From assembly GCA_907163375.1 (NCBI GenBank), contig CAJQUW010003035.1, positions 238,470 through 302,469 on the forward strand: DNA of 64,000 bases. The letters are read 5' to 3'. Source of the stretch: Prostheceraeus crozeri. Lineage: Eukaryota > Platyhelminthes > Polycladida > Euryleptidae. The notes below the pieces were generated by a model, which worked only from the letters and a program-made list of their open reading frames with translations, did no database searches and was not told the DNA's origin. Shown piece after piece: positions 56,131 through 64,000 of this stretch (position 1 is its first letter; each line of letters starts with the position of its first letter). Position numbers and translations under genes: made by a program.

Positions 56131-56837
56131 CCCTCACGAAAATTCCTCATGACTTTGTATGAGATTTTTGCTCATATATAATTATCTCATGAAATTTAAT
56201 GCGGAATTGAAACGTTTTCGCATGAAATGTCTCATCAAATTTCATGAGCTTTCTCATGAACATGTCATTAATAAATTGACAATTGTTTTTTCATACTTCT
56301 GAATTTATTTTTCTCGCAAATAGTTATTGAAGCTTTCTTGGCCTAGCCACATTGCCCCAAAGCATTAACACGCCATGTCTACAATGTTCAGTATTCGCCA
56401 AAATGGACCACTTTCTTACCATAGTCCTACATTTAACTGTAATTGTATATATGTCTATTTTCAACATCTTGCATAGTAATGATAGTTGTAAAGTCAAATT
56501 ATATATCCATCATTTCGAAAATGCTGTTGCACATCGCCATGATACATCCTATATATTTTTATTTTTATCTTTTATAGACTAACCTTGAAGATCTTGATCG
56601 ATTGAATAAGCTTTCTTATGGTTATTTCCTTTCGCGGCTAGCATGCATACCTTACTACTTATAAGCTAGTTTTCACGAAGACCTCATAAATGCTCATGAT
56701 TTTCTCATGAACGCGATCAATGCATCATGAGAACATCATGAGTTAAATATTTTCTTGTGAGAATATCATGAGACTCATAATAATCTCATGAATCCGCATC
56801 AAATTTCATGAGTTCTCATGAAAAATTTTTGTGAGGG
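56131..56837. mobile_element. TCATGAG-rich TIR element, copy 2 (707 bp)
   Basis: Ends CCCTCACGAAAATT and AATTTTTGTGAGGG. Both ends are packed with CATGAG/CTCATGA. The interior is reversed relative to copy 1 (CTTTCTTGGCCTAGCC). No clear TSD. Confidence 0.85.
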
Positions 56838-58472
56838 AATATTTAAGGGGTGAAAAGCAATTAATATTCCCAGACATGATTTTTTAATTCAGCAGACTTT
56901 TTGTTGCATTAATATGAAACAAATACCATGTGTACCCTGAATGAAATAAGAAAACATTCTGAATTTCACTCCTTTTATGATGGGTTTGGTACCTTGATTC
57001 CATACAGCATTTTCATCCTCTGAATAATCGTGAGGAAATTAGGTCTGAAATGTTGATGTGACTCACATGCACAGAACATCTGGTTGAGGCAATGTAAGGT
57101 CTACCTACCGGAAAATAGCATTCCCCTCAGGGGTGGAAAACATTTATTGATAATCTGTTAAAAACTCTTAACTCATGGGATATAACTTTAAGAAGGTGGA
57201 AACTCTAGGTAGGCCAGTTGTGATAGGCAGGCTATAGGTTGTTTAAAACTATCTGTTAAAACCATGTTTTACAGCAGCGCATGAGCTGCATGTGAGCATT
57301 GCAAGCTCAGCAGTCAATCAATTAATTTGTCATAAACCCTGATTGGAATTATTGTCAAGCGGTGCGGTATTTGTGAAATATTTGCCTCACATAAATGACA
57401 CGGTGAAAATATTCCTCATAGTGAGTGGTTGGACCAATTAGGTTTGAAAAATGATGAATTCAATCTGGCGGAAAGGTCAAATTAAGTTCTTAATATTCTC
57501 TTGATAATAATTTAATTATTTCTCTGTGAACATAAAGCCGTCATGTGCTCTATAGCAATATCATTGTTGGTTCGATTCATTTACTGGAAAAAAGGTTATA
57601 CGAGTATATACCATATTAGAATAGTTAATATTACGCAGCGTTGATATCACGATAGAATGCATTTCCTTGCTCCATTTGATTCTCATTTATTTACTAACCA
57701 CTTATTTTTCATTTTTCATCGGTCTAGCATTAGAAGAAGCCAGAATCTGGCTTTTCGGATTTGAACAAAGAAATTGTTCGGCTAGTTCAACTTCACTTGC
57801 TAATTTGTGTTACTGTTTTGGAAATCTTTGATCACTTATTACTAATGACTGTTCGTTTGAGAAGCATATTACATTTCTTTGAATTGTTGGGAATGTCCAT
57901 TAAATCAACCACAAGAATGCCCTACAAGCAAAGTTTGCAAAGGTTGCAACAGTCAATTTTAGAAAGCAATTCAACAAATTTGTGGCAGTTTTGTTGCTAA
58001 ATATGGCTCCATTGGTTTACCATTATGATATTTGAAGGTCATTAATTGTTTCATCCGTGTTTCCTGTAAATTCGAAAACGATTTTCGTACTGTCTTCTTA
58101 ATTGAAATTTCTACTGTTCTAAACCTTCGTTATTCATCGCACATGTTGAGATACAAAATTTGAATTGGTGCTGGCGCATCACCCAACAACTTTCCTCGAC
58201 CTCTTTTACAATCTCCCTGGTGTGTGGTTAAGTCTTCATTAGGCCTAGTATTTGGCTTTGTTAATTCCTGTCATTCATGCGTCAATGGCACAATCATCAA
58301 ATTGAACAAAGCAGAATTGTATCTTGAACTAACTGGTTCCGCAGCTGAATCAAAAACTGTGAAAGTAACTGACTTTTGAATAAGAAGGTCAAAATCATAG
58401 AATTAGGCTATGATTTATCATTGCCTTGTGCTGATAACTATGGTATACCATAGACAAATGTGATGCATGGAG
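56838..58472. other. No gene recognised
   Basis: 1.6 kb of AT-rich non-coding sequence. Short frames only. Confidence 0.5.
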
Positions 58473-58572
58473 ATTTTCATAGTTCCAAAACACTCGCATT
58501 CTGCATAGATCACTCGCTAAAGCTCATGCAGAATACTCATGTTTTGAAACTATGAAAATAAATCTCCATACA
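58473..58572. repeat. Imperfect hairpin, ~100 bp
   Basis: TGGAGATTTTCATAGTT..AAAACA pairs with TGTTTTGAAACTATGAAAAT..ATCTCCA. GCATTCTGCAT / ATGCAGAAT continues the stem inward. Probably a small MITE. Confidence 0.6.
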
Positions 58573-59199
58573 CCACATGGAATAGCTACTACTCATTTCA
58601 CTCCTTCATTAAAGTACATTGGCACATAGAAAGTTTTCCATCTTCTAAAGTGGTAAATTCGACATGGAAATCTCAAGAAATACCACTGATATCTACAATT
58701 CCATAGCAGAGAGGTGGGTTTTTGACGGCTATGAACATCTGATGGTCATAGATTCTGAAGATCCTGTGTTGATCCATCTTAATCAACAAACGTGCCGTCG
58801 TCCTTCGTGCTCGTGCATAGACCTGTTGATCTCGAAAACTGCAATAAAGACACCACCGACTGTCTCATTTCAGATTCTTCAATTTATTGAGATCGCTGTC
58901 AATAATTAGAAATGATTTCTTGTTTGTCAGTCCCACCCCCTCGCATCAAGCGGAAGCTCCAACATAAACCCGTCAATGATTAAGGCTGATAATCATCGCG
59001 TGGGATTTTGTCGCGATTCCAAAGATAGTTAACATAAACTCGCAGCAGAAAGGCCAAACATGAGATCAACACTATCTCATGGATGGATCATCTCGTGGGC
59101 TGCTGACTTGGAGAGTTCCCTGCGCGCTGGGATGGATTGCTTCCTATCCGGCTGCATTCGCCGCGAGACACACGCCGCACACCAAGCGATCCTTAGTTT
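58573..59199. other. No gene recognised
   Basis: Non-coding, becoming GC-richer after 59050. An 81-codon frame from ATG 58664 has no recognisable family. Confidence 0.45.
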
Positions 59200-59394
59200 G
59201 GGAAGCCCTTGTGACGTCACGTTGAAGGCAGCTGTCATCTCAATGAAGATGTCGTCTTTGTGTTGGTGTGCGCCGCCGATGTATATACATGTACATACGC
59301 GGACAGGAGTGTTTACAGCGATTTCACCAAGCGAGTACACAAACGTCGTCCATCGATACACTGCGCGCATTCAACACCGATTCCATCAAATTTG
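59200..59394 (+). promoter_or_regulatory. Possible promoter and first exon
   Basis: GC-richer than its surroundings. It contains a perfect palindromic CRE TGACGTCA (59212-59219) and ends at a consensus splice donor TTTG|GTAAGT (donor from 59395). No following exon is recognised in the window. Overlapping open frames on both strands reflect base composition. Confidence 0.3.
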
Positions 59395-59624
59395 GTAAGT
59401 TTTGGAGGTTTCGGGGGGCTGTGCAGGAGTTGTACAGGTGATTCTCAACGCTCTGTATGATCGTCTATGTTCATGGCCCGAAGCTTCTGATAGAAGACCT
59501 TCCACATTCACGTTACGTGAAAAGGAGAGATGCACTGCAATCTAAAAATTGATTTCAATGTTTAAGGTATCTATGTATGAGACATAGCAAGCATAGTTGT
59601 TATCGGTTACGTGAGAATTACAGT

Positions 59625-61021
59625 CAGGGGCGTGCATACGCGATATTTGTATGGGGGGTATGGACAATGAAATAGACCGAATTAGTAGAAAAATTGACCG
59701 ATTTTTGACGAGGCTGTACACTCTCATACACACACGATACCAGTGGCACAATCAGGTTCTTGATAGAAATTATGAATCCTGTTAGATAGGCTGCGTCATA
59801 AAAATGTATTGTTACTAGGCTAAGTCAAGACATACCGGTAGCAAGTGTGTACTGAAATTAATCAATTTTCAATCTATTGATACCCAAAGACATAACCCTG
59901 ATTAGTATAGACCCGTTTGTTTTCATGCATAGAATGCTTTTACTCATACAATATAACTCAGAAAGAAAACGTAAAAAGTAATAAATTCAGAAAATTTGTA
60001 GCGATGAAAGGCACATGCAACTTCATCCGATTTCTTCCGAGGAGACCTAATGCAGCCGTAGGAAATGATCTCCGTGCACCTGACATGTGGCATCTACAAG
60101 AAATTTGAAGAGAATGCGGATTCATGAGATTTGTATGAGAGCTCATGAGATTATTATAAGTCTCTTGATATTCTCACAAGAAAATATTCAACTCATGATT
60201 TTCTCATGATGCGTTGATCGCGTTCATGAGAAAATCATGAGCATTTATGAGGTCTTCGTGAAAATTAGCTTATAAGTAGTAAGTTATGCATGCTAGCCGC
60301 GAAAGGAAATAACCATAAGAAACTTATTCAATCGATCAGGATCTTCAAGGTTAGTCTATAAAAGATAAAAATAAAAAATATAGGATATATCATGGCGATG
60401 TGCAACAGCATTTCGAAATGATGCATATGTAATTTGACTTTACAACTATCATTACTATGCAAGATGTTGAAAATAGACATATATACAATCATAGTTAAAC
60501 GTAAGATCATGATAAGTAGTGGTCTATTTTTGCGAATACTGAAAATATAATATAATAAATAAGTATAATAAAAAAATAATAATATAATATAATAAATTAT
60601 AGACATGTCGTGGGAATGCTTAGGGGCAAAGTGGCTAGGCCAAGAAAGCTTCAATAACTATATGCGAGAAAAATAAATTCAGAAGTATGAAAAAACAATT
60701 GTTAATTTATTAATGAGATTTTCATGAGAAAGCTCATGAAATTTGATAAGATATTTCATGCGAAAACGTTCCTAATCCGCATTAAATTTCATGAGATATA
60801 TATGAGCAAAAATCTCATAAATAATCATGAGGAATTTTCGTGAGGGTGCACCGCACAACTCTGTTTCGAGCAGCTATTATGATCATGGACTAATGCTTAA
60901 AACCGTGGTGTAATATGCAGGTGTCCATGTTCCGTTTTCGAGACCGACTTATTTTCCTGAAGACCGGGCGTGTGTGTGTGGGTTGCTCATCACCCCACAC
61001 CCCTCTTAATTTCTGCCCCTG
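59625..61021. mobile_element. hAT-like element with nested insertion (1397 bp)
   Basis: Ends CAGGGGC (59625-59631) and GCCCCTG (61015-61021). Flanking octamers ATTACAGT (59617-59624) and ATTGCAGT (61022-61029) match at 7 of 8. Its middle is occupied by TCATGAG element copy 3, so about half of the length is foreign. No transposase. Confidence 0.8.
60115..60846. mobile_element. TCATGAG-rich TIR element, copy 3 (left end missing)
   Basis: Same orientation as copy 1 (TAGGCCAAGAAAGCTTCAATA). The right terminus AATTTTCGTGAGGG is intact; the left ~50 bp including the terminus is absent. It includes an AT-rich simple repeat at 60541-60600. It is nested in the hAT element at 59625-61021. Confidence 0.85.
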
Positions 61022-61029
61022 ATTGCAGT

Positions 61030-62196
61030 GTGTTGTGAATCTGAACAGAAAGTAGGCACTCTATGAGCCCACAAGGGTAGAAAACGTAGAAATGTGGGGC
61101 ACTGTAAATCGCTAAATGCGGAAATTAGCTAGCAATTGATAGTAACCTCCAGTGTGATTGCTTGATTAACGGAAGCATACGAAAAAATAGTTTGGTATTC
61201 GTCATTCATATGCGTTTGGTAGTGAGCGAGTGCAATTATTCGGCATTAACAATCTGTAAATTTCATTTAATGTTCTTAATAAACACAAATATAATTAATC
61301 TAATGCTTGGTGAATCGTAACCGCGATATCCGATTTCATTATCGTCATTGTCCATTATAAAGTCTCTCATGAAGTTGATGGTTTTATCTTGAATCAAAGA
61401 AAGTTTTAATGATTCTCACTACTATCAACATAGATATTTCAGGATGAATGATCTTCAGTACTATAGACATGCATGTGCTATAGCGCAAAAATCATCATTA
61501 TAATAAGTATTTTCTTGCCTCGCTTTCAAGAAGCGATGTACATGACAAACAAGAAAAGAGGAATAGGGCCTACATAGGTTTGGTTATGCTGCGTTATTAG
61601 GCTTGTTATTTCATGGAGCTTTGGTCGGTTACAATTAGAAGAAATACGGCAAATATTTCGAATCATTCATTAAGAGAAATGTTGAAATGAATTGAAAATT
61701 CAATGAGCTTCACTGTGAGGATAATTTAATAATTGATGTTATTTATAAATCACATCTCCCTCATGCTTTCATTATTACGTTTTCATTGAACACGATTGTG
61801 CAGCTATTCTATTGCTGTTCAGCCACTTTTGTGATTAGAATTTCATCCAAACCAGGAAAAAAATGAAAGTTAGAAGTTTCTTCGGAAATGGTAATTTGTC
61901 GTGGGAATTAATCTTTTATTGTGTAAACCAGAAGACAGTGATATTAAGACAAAGGCAAAGCGATGACGTTGAGATATGTATCCTTAGTGAAATAATATCA
62001 CATCAGATCTGACACAATAGATCGGTACCTGAATCATTTCAAACCAAGTTTATGAATGAAGATAGCACCAGACGATTAAGGCTCATTATTTGAAAGGTAA
62101 TGAATGCATTGTTACTGAACCTAAAATCTATGACATCAAAAATCTAAGATTTCGATCTGTAAAAGACTCAAATCTATGATAATTTTCTACTTATAG
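61030..62196. other. No gene recognised
   Basis: Non-coding. Confidence 0.5.
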
Positions 62197-62912
62197 TCCG
62201 GCAATCAGCACGAGTTTCTGCAGGGAGCGAGGCCGAAAGTGAGACTTTCACAGAATGATGCCCACCCTATGCCTACTACGAATCTGCACGTCTGCCGAGT
62301 TCTAGTGAGTTCCTCTTCTTGTCAGACAGGATCAAAGAAAACACATGTAAATCCAATGGGACGCAGATTGCGGTTTTTGGCTAAAATGAAATTTTGGATG
62401 TTTTCTCTGATTAAACGAAAAGTACTAAGCCAAGAGTTATAATTTTTGGCATGGAATGTCTTCAGGTCATTTCATTTCATCTTCATGCACCCCTGTCTAT
62501 AAAGCTAAACACATTTAGATTGGGCGAGCATCTTAATGTCGGTAAACACAAACATTTTGAGCAACTTTATCCACTTTCAACCACATTCTCACGTACATAG
62601 CTGATTAAATGCACCATAAAAGCACAGACACATCATAGGAAATGACCTGAAGACATTCCATGTCAAAAATTATGACTCTGGGCTTAGTACTTTTTGTTTA
62701 ATCAGAGAAAACATGCAAAATTTCATTTTAGCCAAAAACTGCAATCTGCGTCCCATTGGATTTACATGTGTTTTTCTTTGATCCTGTCTGACAAGAAGAG
62801 GAACTCACTAGAACTCGGGAGACGTACAGATTCGTAGTAGGCATAGGGTGTACATCATTCTGTGAAAGTCTCACTTTCGGCCTCGTTCCTGCAGAAACTC
62901 GTGCTGCCGGAT
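62197..62912. mobile_element. Inverted-repeat element with satellite-unit ends
   Basis: Arms 62197-62475 and 62639-62912 are inverted copies of ~275 bp around a ~160 bp spacer. The outer 76 bp of each arm is one unit of the 54653-55405 satellite (GTCCGGCA, CAGCACGAGTTTCTGCAGG, GACTTTCACAGAATGATG). Inner arm sequence includes TGTCAGACAGGATCAAAGAA and GAATGTCTTCAGGTCATTTC. No TSD identified and no coding. Confidence 0.85.
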
Positions 62913-63045
62913 GAGGATGAACATCTTGCTGTAAAGTCGCTGGCTCGCCTCGTTCCGGCAATACTATCGTGCTGCCTTCCGAATATGGATTGTACATCAT
63001 TCTGTGATGCTCTTGTCGGGCCTCGTTTGGCTGCCGGACTATTAG
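62913..63045 (-). repeat. Degenerate satellite units next to the inverted-repeat element
   Basis: Two more diverged units follow the right arm in the same orientation: CGCCTCGTTCCGGCA then TACATCATTCTGTGATG, and GGGCCTCGTTTGGCTGCCGG. Confidence 0.7.
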
Positions 63046-63877
63046 CCCATGCAGCTCAGTAAAGCAGGTCAAGCTTGAGATATCCACGAGTTGAAACAAG
63101 GTCTGCCGTTGATGAATTTGTAGACTGCAAACACAACTATATTTATTCTCAAATTCATCCTTTATTAAAAGTCAAAATAAGACAAATGAAAAAGTTAACA
63201 CCCGAACGTTTTCGCCGATTCTTCTAAAGGGTGGACAACGGTTAACTGACAATAATAATTTAATGCAATCGACACTGACACAGCGAAATGGCAACATATC
63301 TAACGAATCTAACATAGATATCTACCAAGGTAAAGCGAGAGAGAGAATGAATGTCTCCAAAATGCTTAGAAGAATAACAGAATCAGAATGAGCCAGCACA
63401 AAAAAATGACTGAGTGGAGGAACAGACTTGTCATAGAGGTTGCAGGACATAACATGCCTGGTAGCAGCACTATCTGGTAAGGACTTTGAGCGAGGACGAA
63501 AACCACAAGAGTAGATCCATGCAGGCAGATGGTCGGACACTCTGGCAGACAAAGCACGGTGAGCTGCATCCAAAACCACAAGTATCAAACAAAAAGCGAC
63601 AGTGGGCCTCCAAAGAACAATCAGAACATATTCTGCGGGCTCTATCAAATTAGCGGACTCCGCTTCACATGTAAATGACAAGCTTCCATGAACTGAATTT
63701 CAGATGTCCAGGAAGTTTCTCAACTTTTTCTCATCAGAAAAACTGCAAAAATGTCATCGACATTTTGGTAACAGTGGAGCATCTGCTGCCCGGAAACAAT
63801 CACACAAATTGTAGGTTTCTAAACCGTCTTCACTCATGCTTCGATGTATTACAAGAGAAGATTCGTTCGATGTTTAT
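63046..63877. other. No gene; hammerhead-like motif and decayed retroelement sequence
   Basis: A minus-strand hammerhead-like motif lies at 63199-63233. The plus-strand frame from 63647 to the window end is interrupted by stops at ~63689 and 63812, so upstream parts of the Penelope fragment may lie here in decayed form. Confidence 0.4.
63199..63233 (-). ncRNA. Hammerhead-ribozyme-like motif, degenerate
   Basis: Minus strand order: CACCC, then TTTAGAAGA (CUGAAGA-like box), ATCGGC, GAAA, ACG, TTC, and GGGTG, which pairs with CACCC. The same order of parts as 14801 and 48901, but the first box is substituted and stem II is weak. Confidence 0.35.
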
Positions 63878-64000
63878 TTGACAGACCTGTTCTGTTCTTT
63901 GGAGGCCGAGTGTCGTTTTGTGTCAGATACTTTGCAGGCTAACGGCTATCCTGAGCAGTTCATATTGAAGTACTCTACTGCAAAAAAGCAGGGATGCGGA
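63878..64000 (+). pseudogene. Penelope-like reverse transcriptase tail, cut by window end
   Basis: The frame reads LTDLFCSLEAECRFVSDTLQ followed by ANGYPEQFILKY, the helix-plus-NGYP segment that closes the reverse transcriptase in Penelope-like elements (compare NLHYP at 37561-38331). A TAG lies 22 codons upstream in the same frame. The linker and GIY-YIG domain would follow beyond position 64000. Confidence 0.5.

Noticed and set aside
63322-63681. 119-codon minus-strand frame
   Set aside because: No recognisable domain. It ends in sequence that on the opposite strand leads into a Penelope-like fragment, so it is probably an antisense shadow.

Overview
This is eukaryotic, AT-rich, gene-poor and densely repetitive DNA. 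The mix of elements (GIY-YIG Penelope-like retroelements, Tc1, hAT, PIF/Harbinger-like and piggyBac-like elements, a tRNA-derived SINE) suits a marine invertebrate. I cannot name the phylum from this window alone.

Only one protein-coding gene is convincing: a single-exon class A (rhodopsin-type) G-protein-coupled receptor at 16859-17782 on the minus strand. It has a TATA box about 45 bp upstream, inside a ~295 bp promoter segment that is tandemly duplicated. All other recognisable coding sequence is broken transposon coding. This comprises four Penelope-like fragments (45-428, 5680-5905, 37561-38331, 63878-64000), two Tc1 transposases with different lesions (12450-13450, 33612-34591) and the 3' end of a non-LTR retrotransposon ORF2 (50762-51441).

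Most of the structure can be read as dated insertions. Target-site duplications could be found for many elements. Eight-base TSDs (hAT-like) flank 16514-16769, 24080-24131, 25135-26216, 28987-29512, 30468-30990, 50506-50761 and 59625-61021. TA flanks both Tc1 copies and the elements at 8303-9045, 10492-11799 and 40187-41360. TTA flanks two Harbinger-like MITEs, and TTAA flanks a piggyBac-like MITE at 44515-44717. Several are nested: one H1 element sits inside another copy of itself, a hAT inside a TA-flanked element, and a TCATGAG-rich element inside a hAT.

Layout: 0-10 kb holds retroelement scraps and TIR elements. 10.3-13.6 kb holds a giant foldback element and a Tc1. 14.5-15 kb holds a SINE with a hammerhead-like tail. 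16.5-18.5 kb holds the GPCR and its duplicated promoter. 19.5-23.3 kb holds tRNA-like minisatellites. 24-31.3 kb holds nested hAT elements and an extraordinary 541-base tract containing a single cytosine. 33.4-38.3 kb holds Tc1 copy 2 and a Penelope fragment. 39-44.7 kb holds nested TIR elements. 45.7-51.9 kb holds CT microsatellites with LINE 3' ends. 53-63 kb holds minisatellites, TCATGAG elements and a satellite whose unit equals the end of an inverted-repeat element.

The observations most worth a second look are the cytosine-free tract, the inverted-repeat-flanked arrays of tRNA-like units, the recurring hammerhead-ribozyme-like architecture in four unrelated repeats, and the satellite/inverted-repeat relationship.
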